DNA of 64,000 nt, taken from contig JARFIW010001746.1 in the NCBI GenBank assembly GCA_036346225.1, positions 62,001 through 126,000 of the forward strand, read 5' to 3'. Of this stretch, positions 45,780-56,508 are shown one piece after another. The DNA comes from Platerodrilus igneus. Lineage: Eukaryota; Arthropoda; Insecta; Coleoptera; Lycidae. Below the pieces are notes generated by a model. It did no database searches and was not told the origin of the DNA. It saw nothing but the letters and a program-made list of their open reading frames with translations. Made by a program: the position numbers and the translations under genes. Every line of letters begins with the position of its first letter. The first letter of the stretch is position 1.

Positions 45780-46051
45780 CAACTAGTTGGCTTGCACACT
45801 GCAACGGTGTGCCCGTTCCTCAGGATAACACATCTAATGTCGCCATTAAGTCAATTACAAGAGAAATACAGAACAATAACAATCCCAATGGATATGCCAG
45901 TGACAATAGTGACCTACATGAATCAACATCTTCCGCAATCATGTCATATATTCAAAATTTTAGACTAAAGATTGATAATATAGAGCATGTTTATGATCCA
46001 GTAGATTATTCAACATGTTCAAAACGGTTTAACTGGGTGGTATGCCTGTAG
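45780..46051 (+). CDS. Candidate host exon C, secreted-protein-like
   Basis: Follows an acceptor-like TTCCTTGTTACAG and is open to a stop at 46049-46051. In the frame TSWLAHCNGVPVPQDN the sequence, with residues just upstream (LFLVTA), resembles the end of a signal peptide and its cleavage region. A hydrophilic Asn/Ser-rich stretch and a final part with KRFNW follow. The starting phase (two bases) fits the single base left by the exon at 39964-40140, so they could belong to one transcript, but the intron would be 5.6 kb and there is no direct evidence. Upstream DNA in the same frame is open except for one stop near 45751, so a decayed single-exon gene is an alternative. Confidence 0.27.
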
Positions 46052-47028
46052 GGCAAACCGAATGTGTCATATCCACGAATGACAGGTATCAAATTAAACA
46101 AGTTGTCGACTCAAGCGTGATAAGTCAAAAACGTATTGTCAGCATATCTGTTTGTAAATATTGATACCAGCTTTTTTATTCAACATATTTTGCTATTTGC
46201 AAAGGTTAGTCACTTTGTAGTTTCCAAAGTTATTTAGAAAATATATTCTATAAAACCCAGTTATATTTCTTTAACATCTTGGACAAGCTTTTTTGTGTAT
46301 GTCAATTTTTTAATTTATTTATTGGTAAAAGATTCCTTAAAGTATTTTTTCGTATGTCAGAGAGCAACTTTTGATATGGGTTATATGTCGACTTCTGAAT
46401 GTTTAATAAATATTTAATTGATACTTTCTAAATATCTACAATCAAACCATATCGACCATTATATTTTATCTCTAGACAAGCTCTGCCATTAATTAAATTT
46501 TTGATTTTTCAGGTAAGATGTATAATCCAGTTTTGAGTTCCCAATAACAAGTATATGAGAACAGTAATTGCATTATTGCTGTTTGTCTTTATGCAATTTC
46601 TCAGATGATTTTTGGTAATACAGTATTGCGACTTATTACACTTTTCCCCCTTATCTCTGTAGCTTAAAATTTTCTATTAGAGCGGTTGATATGGTTACAT
46701 CATTTAATATCTTCTACTTAATTTGATGTTTGCGCGGGCTTCTTTCCTTTCACTTTGCTTTTGATTACAGAACTTTGCAAGAATACAACTATTCATTTTT
46801 TTAAGTTCAAAGCAAAATCATAATACGGATAAAATGAACGGTAACTAATAAACTTTGATTTGTCTTAAAGAAATGAGGATACCCCGTAATACTATAAAGA
46901 TGTGTCAGCTAACTGCAGTGGTGCAGGTGTGAGTTCCTGTAGAAAAATTTATAAAATAATAAAAAAAATACATAAATAAAGATGATAAATAAAATGGCTC
47001 AAAAACAGAAATCTAGGTTACCCTAATT
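46052..47028. other. Unassigned AT-rich DNA
   Basis: No gene supported. A strong polypyrimidine-AG acceptor-like site lies at 46735-46769 (CTTTGCTTTTGATTACAG), but the open frame after it is at most 24 codons. Confidence 0.4.
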
Positions 47029-47300
47029 ACGTATCTTGAAAGGCTTTTCTCTTGCCATAGCTTTGATGCCCCAAACCGTCTGTCACAACAATTCCTTCTG
47101 ATTGAATCCCTACACGAAGGACGGTTATTCTGCATAGGTTTCCCTTTCTTCGGTTATCTAAACTTTTCCCCTTGTATAAAATTCCTTGAAATATTTAATA
47201 AATTTTTGTCAAATTAAATAAAATTGAAAAAGAAAATACTTCTTCCAAACACGACTGCATCACTGGGGTAGCTGAATATCCTTTACAAATGTATACTTAC
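47029..47300. repeat. Dispersed repeat, copy 2
   Basis: Partner of 821-1110 in the same orientation. It ends exactly where the left Penelope-like arm begins, so the Penelope-like element may have inserted into or next to it. Confidence 0.6.
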
Positions 47301-47301
47301 C

Positions 47302-47858
47302 TATAAATATTTATGGTTCCAGGTTGGGACCGTGTCATTTTAAACATTAAGGTCGACGTTTCGGCCACTCTTAAAAGGGGCTTCATCAGGACAAGTAAAG
47401 TAATAAAATAAAATAAATATAAAAATAATAAACATAAAAATGATAATATTAAGCAGACAAGTTAAAGTGTAAAGAGAAGAGTTACTTCTGAACTAGCAGA
47501 CTCACTAGCCCATTCAAAGCCAAAAGGTGTCTTGTGGTGAAATGACTGGTGAGAGTAGCGAAAGTGGTAGTTTTTATAGGGCGAGAACTTGATGCATGAG
47601 CGATCATGAATAGAGAGGAGTGTCGTAGCGGATCAGTGAACGTCATGGTTCCGCTGTTGTGAACATATGCTTGTTTTTTAAATGGGGAAAAGGTAGTAGC
47701 CATTGTCTTTGTTTAGGTTATTAGAGTTTTTATTGATTTCTATGGATCCTCTCATTTTTCTATTGTAGAAAAATGGAATTTTGGCAATTAGTTTCGTTTT
47801 GTCAAAGTTAATGGTATGGCCTGTTTCATGTTGGTGTTCGGCCAGCCATTAACTTTAA
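47302..47858 (-). mobile_element. Penelope-like element 3' end, left arm
   Basis: On the minus strand this encodes the C-terminal part of a Penelope-like protein, in the region of the GIY-YIG endonuclease: AEHQHETGHTINFDKTKLIA, then NRKMRGSIEINKN, then a Leu-Asn-Lys-Asp/Asn-Gly-Tyr-Tyr-Leu block. One stop interrupts it. A non-coding tail with the hammerhead motif at 47351-47392 follows and ends in CCATAAATATTTATAG near 47302. About 480 bp of it is repeated in inverted orientation at 49510-50010. No reverse transcriptase domain is present, so this is a 5'-truncated insertion, which is usual for the family. Confidence 0.72.
47351..47392 (-). ncRNA. Hammerhead ribozyme core
   Basis: On the minus strand: CTGATGA (47383-47389), a stem II formed by GCCCCTTTT and AAGAGTGGC, then CGAAAC (47358-47363) and GTC (47355-47357). 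GTC precedes CTGATGA and GAC follows the cleavage site, allowing a minimal stem I. Stem III would be very short; the palindromic ACGT at the GAAAC-GTC joint would let two RNAs complete it as a dimer. Penelope-like elements are known to carry such minimal hammerheads in their terminal repeats. The inverted copy at 49921-49961 has changes in both core motifs and should be inactive. Confidence 0.65.
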
Positions 47859-49509
47859 CAAAACGTGTAACATACTGTTTTAGTACAGTCGGTTATGTAA
47901 AAATAACTCTCTATTATTTCTCAAATTGGTTTATTTTCTAGTTTAATTTTAGCGTCCCAATTATTAGGATAACGGTTTTGTAACATAAATATGTCTGCGA
48001 TTTTAAACGGCTTCAAAAGCTCCGTTCTCAAGTAGCCAGAGCAGGGTTCTTGGAAAATATAATCCAAAGATTTAATTAACATTCCCAAGGTACGGAGCTT
48101 TACTTGGAAGGCACTTAACGTGTCAGATTAGTAGTATCTACTAATAGATGTCAATCAAGTAGTTAAGACCCTAGTTATGTATAAAGCAGCCCGAGTTGTC
48201 TGAATAATTTTCAATTAGTTTGGTTACTTAACTGAAATTATAGTTAAGGAGTTTTCTTGTGAGGGAGATTTTGGCTATCCTAAAGCAATTGTTAGTGATT
48301 TATGACAGGCTTAACCTTTTCGATTATGAGAGCTAAACTGGACTGGGTATTTTTCAATTAACTTAAAGGTATATAAGGAGTTCAGCGTGGGATGGAAGGG
48401 GCGTTTTTTATTTCGATACTTCCGACAGACAGATTGTGGATTTCTGTACTTCTGAAAGTAAAGTGATGTGTGTTTTTTATTTTATTCTGAGTAAGTACTT
48501 TCCCAGTTACTAAAACAGAGGTTATGGTATTTTTTTAAATAATGAACTCAAAGGTTGTGTTATGAATTATGTATCCGTAATTGTTTAACTAAATTGTGCC
48601 GACGTTCTGTAAAAATACCGACGTTCAGATTAAAGCTCTGAGCTTGGGCTTAAGTTGAACGCGTTGAAATTTTAATCCCTGAGTACTTATTTCGGCAGAC
48701 AGCGAGTTTTCAGCAGGGTACACCGCTTCATTGTTATTTCGACGGTAGCCTGGGGGCTCACGCAATAGCTTAGCAACGAAACCTACCTGATTACGCAATT
48801 TTCAGGTCGGGTATAGTAGTAAAGGACTCCCGTAGTGATAATCTTTGTGTGTACTTGAACGAGTTCCGTTACAGTAATAGTTGACCGGTGAAAAGGTCGT
48901 TTCTGTCCCGTTAATTGGAGACACCCTTGTTAACTTAGAGCGTGGGTCACAGTAGGTAACTTTATTAGAATACTGTATATATAATTAATTATTGTATTGG
49001 GGTGTTTGAGCCCGAAATTGGTTCTTATATCCTTAAAAAGTAGACTAGTCCTAAGGAATTTAGACATTAATTTGGTTTAGTCGTATAGTGTTTAGCTAGC
49101 CGGGGACTATAGGGTTCCACAGTAGTGCAGTGTTAAAATTTTCTGCGTGCGTATTTGTGACAATCTTTTCCCATTCTCAAGAACAAAGTGCAACCAGTGA
49201 TAATACCTTGATAAGGCTCGTAAGCCTTCCCCTCCCTTACGGTGGCGCCCTATTGTATATAACGGAAAATATTGTATATATTTTGTACTCATATGTCATT
49301 AGGTTAAGGTTTAATTAGTTGTACAGTTAATAAAACAATCTAAATTTACATCTTAGTGTGTTGTAACTTAATGAACCTCACCCTCTTACCGACTGTAGCA
49401 AGCTTGCAAGGCAATGTTCCGAAACGTTTGAGTACTTTAGATGTAGGGGTCATGTCCTATTATTTTATTGGTATTTTGATACCCTCACGAGGCAGGTTTG
49501 TATATTAGT
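47859..49509. other. Spacer between the inverted Penelope-like arms
   Basis: No reverse transcriptase or other domain was recognised on either strand. 48600-49350 is less AT-rich. Near its end it has a TATATAA run and AATAAA-like signals followed by TTTACA (49345-49350), which is the look of an LTR, but no partner copy is present to prove it. Confidence 0.4.
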
Positions 49510-50010
49510 TACAAACGAAACTAATTGCCAGAATTCCATTTTTTACAATAGAAAAATTAGAGAATTCATAGAAACCAATAAATATTCTAATAACCTAAAC
49601 AAAGACAACGGCTACTACCTTTCTCTCGTTTGGAAAACAAGCCTATGTTCACAACAGCGAAACCGTGACGTTCACTGATCCGCGACGACACTCCTCTCTA
49701 TTCATGATCGCTCATGCATCAAGTTTTCGCTCTATATAAACTACCACTTTCGCTACTTTCACCAATTACTTTGCCACAAGACACCTTTTGGCTCTGAATG
49801 GGCTAGTGAGTCTGCTAGTTCGGGAGTAACTCTTCGCTTTACACTTTAACTTGTCTACTTAATATTATCATTCTTATCTTTATTATTTTTACATTTATTT
49901 TATTACTTATTTCTTTACTTGTCCTGATAAAGCCCCCTATAAAAGTGGGCAAAACGTCGACCTTAATGTATAAAATGACACGGTACCAACCCGGAACCAT
50001 AAATATTTAT
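49510..50010 (+). mobile_element. Penelope-like element 3' end, right arm
   Basis: The inverted counterpart of 47302-47810, at roughly 85-90% by eye. It contains the same coding remnant around the NNLNKD block and the same tail. The hammerhead region at 49921-49961 reads CTGATAA and GCAAAAC in place of CTGATGA and CGAAAC. Right-end sequence ends in GGAACCATAAATATTTATAA. Confidence 0.72.
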
Positions 50011-51894
50011 AATGACTCTGGCCGTGAAAGCCTCCGACAGTATGCTTAGCTAGTTTTAAATATTTATTTTATTCTATCTCTGCAAGTAGCCCTTTTATTA
50101 CGGCACACATGAGTTTTCAAAATTCTGCGTCCAAAAAAAACATACTTTCCAAAAGCTGCAAGCGAAATTCTACTCAAGTTTGCCCATTATTTAGGTATTT
50201 CCTTTCGGGGAAAGCTACGTTATTGCTGCAAGCTGGTTTCGTTCAACTTTTTAGTCATATTCCTTAATATTTACGTTTTCAAATTCACTTTCTGAGCTAC
50301 TTCCCAAACCTAAAGTTTTCGATCTTGCCTTTTAACTTTTTCTTATCTCCGCTAACTACACTTTCCTCTGCTATATTACTTCCTTGCATCACTACATTAT
50401 GAGACATTCTTCTTACCGGCTTGCAAATAATTAATTCCAATTCTTTTCCGTCAGGTAAAGCTATGGTTATTTTTTCCCAATATTTTATCATATATTAGTT
50501 GCTATCGGTATTTGGTTTTATAATTTTTCAATTTTAATTAAAACTGAATAACGGTTATAGTCATTCCTATTGTGAGCAATATTGTATTATTTTCATGTAC
50601 TGGTAGTCTGGATGGACGATATCTGTCTGATAAGTTATTCCGTTTATGGGAAATGCATACGCAGTGTTTTATCATATCGAAATCTGTCTTCATTTGTAGT
50701 ATTAAATTAAGTTATAGTGAATCCTTGCGTTACAATGTATTTAAAGGAAACAATGTTTATACATTAGTATCTGAACTATTTTTATAGAAACATAATTTGA
50801 TATATCATGATTAATTAAGATTAATATTCGAGAAACTTAGCATACAAGATGCGTCGAAATTTTAGTTACTCTTTCAAATTTACTTCATTTTTTCTTTCCC
50901 ATCAAATTTATCGTTAGCGTAATGCTACGCGTTAAAATCATTACTCTAAAGTGCTTATCATTTAAATCGACGTTTCTTTTAATATTATTAACTTTAAAAC
51001 TATGCTGTACTCAAACCGCTCAATGTTCAACCATACAAGTGTCAAATTTCATGAATTCTTATGCGTCAACTATACCGTTGCTGCATCCTGAAATGTTAGT
51101 ATCAATCTTAGTAGTTTTATATCCGCATTATATTATTTTAAAGTATGTGACTATTGCAATTGATATGGATATTCTATGAATTAAAAAATAAAGTACGAGC
51201 AATATCGATGCATGCTCTACATTATAAATTATAGTTAATAAAATAAATCCTGGTTTTTATTACGCAAATAAATTTTATAATGTGTGAAGGGCGTTATTTT
51301 GCAGACGTTCTAAGTATAAAATTTGCTCTTGTACGCTAAAAAAGTATCAGTAGTACCTCCTACAAAAACTTAAACACAGTTATCTATCGTACCGAGCCAC
51401 GCACTTGTATCGCTTATTACAAACATAACAATATTTAAACTTGTATTTTAAATTGCTTGTACACCGAAAAATTATTCCTAATTCATTTACATTTAAAAAA
51501 ATAACTACTTTACTTTATGTTGTCAAAGAAATTACCTAAATCATACTGCAATTTCGACATATTTCTACAATTTAAACAAATAGTGAATAAATTTTATAAA
51601 TAAATTGAATGCAAATATCGCTATTTTAATAAAAAGTGTCATACTCAGTATGCCGAAATTAGTCAACCCATATTTATTATTTTGCATACGGAATATAAAT
51701 TTTTCGTAAAATTAGTATGTGCATTCCAGTAAGTATTCCCCAGTCACTGTTTGGAATGAAGCCTGTGATTTAGATATTAGTATTGAGCTAAGTCGTTTGC
51801 GAGAACAACAGATATTCATTTTCGTTTGATTCGATCGTTTATATGTGATCTAACGTTCAATTAGTTGTAATCTTAAACCTCTATATAGACTTTC
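50011..51894. other. Unassigned DNA, with one minus-strand open frame
   Basis: A 64-codon minus-strand frame at 50491-50297 (starting MIKYWEKITIALPDGKELEL) has a normal protein composition. In a neighbouring frame it runs on into a Ser/Glu-rich stretch (SSSESEFENVNIKEYD) to about 50240, as if a single-base shift had broken a longer gene. No family was recognised. The rest is AT-rich without features. Confidence 0.35.
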
Positions 51895-52526
51895 TTAATT
51901 TTTATAAGCAATTTTATCCACATTCGGCAGTATACTACATATCCCGTATCTTTTCCGTAGCTTTTAATGCACTTTTAGTTTTAAGAAGTACTTTATATTG
52001 ATCTAAAATGATAAAAAGTAAACACGTTGAAAATGCATTGGTATGTTTCAGAGAGTATTACGGCGTTGAGAGAGGACAAGTATAAAAATCCGAAGCCCCG
52101 CAGAAACTCTTTTTATAAAGATATACGTTTCCTGTGCTGCATTCGTCCACGTAACTACAGTTTATAAATTAAGAAGTCGTTTAGAAAGCTTTAAGGAACG
52201 TATCACTACGTGCTTTAAAGCTTCAAACCTTCACAAAAGTTCACGCAGTCTTCCCAATAAAATATGTTTTTTAACTTATATCGAATATAGACATAATTTG
52301 TTACTTAACATTATGGTAAGCTGTAGTTATGTGTATGCAACTCTAAACATTAATATAGAAGAAGTAGTTGAAGTTAATAATCATTTAGGCGAATAACGTA
52401 ACAGTAGCTAGTGTTACGATATTCGTGGTACTTCGTTGCTGGTTTTAGAATAACTGTAAAATTTTCTATTAATTATAAGTATATTCAATGTATTGCATTG
52501 CTAATTTTTTTTGTTAACACATAATA

Positions 52527-52633
<107 letters not shown>

Positions 52634-52670
52634 GCTTAATTCCAAAGGCATATTACAGATACCTATGCTA

Positions 52671-52674
52671 CACA

Positions 52675-52737
<63 letters not shown>

Positions 52738-52827
52738 ACACACAAAACACTCTCTGTCTCTCTCTCACACACACAAACACACCACACACCACACACATGC
52801 ACACAACACACACACACGCGCACATAC
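52671..52827. repeat. (CA)n microsatellite
   Basis: A pure CA run to about 52734, then imperfect CA with CTCT, CACAC-ACCACA and CGCG interruptions. The overlapping open frames on both strands are only His/Thr or Cys/Val repeats. Confidence 0.95.
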
Positions 52828-53858
52828 ACAGAAATCACATCTCATATACATAAGTCCTATTGACACTATTCATATCGATTTGACAGTGTTCCCGGTAAAA
52901 CAACAATATGATATGTATTGCTTTTAGAAAAAAATAGTAAGAAATGTACTTGATTATAAACGTATTATATACCATTTTGCTATTAATGCTTATAATAAAC
53001 GTGGAGCACTTTTAATTATAATTATTATAATTAATGTGAATAGAATAACAAACAAATATATTACAATACATTAACCAAATAAGTTAGTACTAGAAAAATT
53101 AGAACAAATTTATGATGAAATCGATATTTAAATAGATTCACAAAAAAATGACAACTTGAGCAGCGTTGTAATTATTTAACTAAAAATTTGTTAACAAGAA
53201 CGACTATTCCAAACCTAGGGGCTAATATGTGTGTGAGTTTAACAAAAAATAAAAAAAAACTCAAAAAAATGTAGATAGATACGTAATAGATTACATGTTG
53301 TATATATTGTATATATTCGGCTACATTTATGTACCATATTTAATATACCACACAAAATGTAAACAAAAATATGTTATTATACTGAAATTGTTATTTTTAA
53401 AATACGACGAATTCAACCCATAAAATCGAATAAAAAATAAAAAAAAATTAAGTAGAATTATCACCGATTTTCCCATGTGTCTCATTGTACAATATACCTA
53501 TTAGTTAGTACTAAAATTTATGACTTTTTAGAAATATGCCACAATCGTTAAGAGAAAAAATAAAAAAAAAAAAATTTTATATGTAAATAATTATTGTTAT
53601 GTCTATTAAATATTCAATATATTGAATTATTGTTTGTACAATCATGATATTGTACACAACGGTAAAAGGGATGAAAGCAAGATCAAAGAACAATTCTTAA
53701 ATACGATTTTTAGCTTGTATTAACATAATTATAAATAGTTTGAATTGCACAATTAATCACTGTATAATACACAAGAGCAAAAATAATGTCAAGATGTAGG
53801 GCAACACCAATTTTAAGTAGAATACCAGATATAGTAAAAGTATTCTGGTACATTAGTT

Positions 53859-53861
<3 letters not shown>

Positions 53862-53907
<46 letters not shown>

Positions 53908-53949
53908 AATAAATATTTTATGTATATATATATATATATAAATATATTT

Positions 53950-53983
<34 letters not shown>
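53862..53983. repeat. (TA)n microsatellite, three blocks
   Basis: Three TA blocks separated by CATAAATAAATATTTTATG-like and AATATATTTTG spacers. Confidence 0.93.
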
Positions 53984-53988
<5 letters not shown>

Positions 53989-55284
53989 ACATATAAAATT
54001 CAAATAAAACAAAAAAAAATAAATGTAGGTAGTTCATATCGTATATGGAAAATATATTTGCACAGTTGATGAATGTTTTCTGCACCCAAAAAAAAAACGA
54101 AAAAGACAATAGGAATGTATAATAAAATAACATTTTTTGCTTAAGATGTTTGTTTATTTTTTAAATATTTGAGCAGTGGGATCCAATTATGACGCGATAT
54201 TAACATTTGATAAAATATTATAAATAAGTATTAGTCGTATTGCTAAGCTATTTGCTAAAAAATACAAAGTAATCGTTATAGAAACTCGGATAAGAAAACA
54301 AAAAAAAATGTTGGTAAGTGACGGTACTTAGTGTAGTTCTATTGCACATTTAATTAACCTTCTTGCAGCACACATTTACTGAAACAATATAATAGAAGAT
54401 TTAATAAAATCAATTTTCGTATAGAATATTTAATCCGATATGACGTCAAGTTGAAAATTTGTAATCGTTACTACCAGAACTTAATACTATAAGATACACA
54501 ATTATTTATCGTGGTGCTGCAATGAAGGTTGCCTTAAAATAGAGCTTGTTCCTATGCATAAAAACATAGAAAGAAACGTTAATAAAAAGCTGGCATCTAG
54601 GAATTTTATTACGCTTATAATGACATATTGCACACTCAATTAATATTTACGTCGCAGATAGTATAATACACAGCGGTTTTAATATGAATTATACCATTCA
54701 TGTATCCATAAATGTAGACAATTTTCTTTCATAAATGTGAATTAATTATAAGTTTGAGGTTATAATATTATGCTGAACAGTAGGTGCAAAATGTTAGTCT
54801 GATTACTCGGCCTAGGTGCAATATAAAAATGGCAAAATTAAAAGCTTCTGGCAAAAACCATTGTTGTTGTTTATTAAAGTCCAATGCAACAAAAATGATA
54901 TTGGTTATGCAGATTATTATTTTTACAATATTTTGTAGATCATTCAGGAGAACAGCGAAAAAGTGCCACTAAAATTCAGTCCGGGGCGCATATCAATAAT
55001 ATATAAATTTAAGTGATGACATAAACCTTGCATCTACTTCAAATTCTTTTAGTATATTAAACACAGTAAGAGCTTAACTCAGCATGCTCAGTCACCCAAC
55101 GAATAATTATGGAATATCATGTGGGCACTGTTATGACAACAGATTAATACACATATTAAAAATTTGCATAACATGACCTGCAAAATTTGTCTTTAAAGTT
55201 ACGATATTAGAAACTGCAAAATTGCTTTTGCCAGATCCATATTCAGCGCTTTTCTGTTAAAATATTTAAAAGGTTTATGCAAAA

Positions 55285-55430
55285 TAAATGCGCACATGTG
55301 CTCATCCGCGGGCACATACGTATACAAGAACACTCATGCAGCCACGCACGCACATGCATGAAAGTACGCCTGCAAGCACACACGCACGCAACTACACAAG
55401 CACGCAAACACGCAGCATACACAAAAAAAA
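55285..55430. repeat. CACGCA-rich tract
   Basis: A degenerate array of CACG, CGCA and CACA words, conserved at 63335-63470 in the second duplicate. Confidence 0.8.
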
Positions 55431-55789
55431 CATTCGAATAAAAAGCAAAAACACATTAATGCAGATAGTTGATAGTGCGTATAAAAGATATTTTTACGCA
55501 TTTAATACGTGTTTCTGCACAAAAAAAATATAAAACAGAGAAATGCAAAAAAAAGTAAAAAGTTTTACTTAGAATATTTGGTTTCTTAAGATATATACGC
55601 GATAGGAGTTATTACTCGATATTAGTTTTAATGTAGCAATGTAAGTAATTATTAATCGCATTAGTAAAAATTTTGTTAAGACGTTGATAGGTATTCTGTA
55701 TATAAATTCGGATAAGAGCAAAGGAAAGGAGAAGTGCTGGTAATTCGTATCAAATAAAGTAATTGTATTGCACATTTAATTTATGTACC

Positions 55790-56240
55790 TGTAGCGCGAA
55801 CGCGGACACATACGCATGCCCGAACACATACGCGAACACAACTAAATTACCCACGCACGCATGCTCTTGCACATGAATGGCCGCACGTACACAAACACAT
55901 ATACATATCCTGGCACGCACACACGAAAGCACAGGCATCACCTCGCACACATAAACATGCAAGTCCCCGTGATGGAGCCTGTAGACACAATGGTATACTT
56001 GCACGCGCAAAAGCACGCCTACACAAATGTGTCCAAGTACACATGCACGCGCATATGCCCTCATGGAACGGATGAACACACGCACACACAAACAAATGCA
56101 GGTAGATATTTACGCATACTCGAACACATGGACACGCTTGCTCCCACATATGCATGAAAGCATGCAAGCACACTCGCATTTACATTCTAGAACACACGCA
56201 TTTGCACTCTACCTAACGCAAGTCAACACGCTGAAACGTA
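55790..56240. repeat. CACGCA-rich tract
   Basis: About 450 bp of irregular CACGCA/ACACAT words. The open frames on both strands are by-products of the low-complexity composition. Confidence 0.8.
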
Positions 56241-56340
56241 ATGTAATATAATTATAAATGGTACACGCCACACAATCACAATATATAGCGCACTAATGGA
56301 CAAGATCAATAACAAAATGTACAGGTAAACCCAATTTAAG

Positions 56341-56460
56341 TAAGATATTGATTCTTGTAGAAATGTTTTAGTAGGTTAGTTTATTTTATATTTATACTAT
56401 GTGTATATATTGTTTATAGTTATATACATATAAAATAAACTAATCTACTAGAACATTTTT

Positions 56461-56508
<48 letters not shown>

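Noticed and set aside
45427..45804. 125-codon minus-strand frame
   Set aside because: No recognisable domain. The plus strand over the same interval has an equally open, more protein-like frame leading into candidate exon C, so I regard the minus frame as a shadow.
48600..49350. Possible solo LTR between the Penelope-like arms
   Set aside because: It has a TATA-like run, AATAAA-like signals and a TTTACA end, but no partner LTR, primer site or target duplication could be shown.
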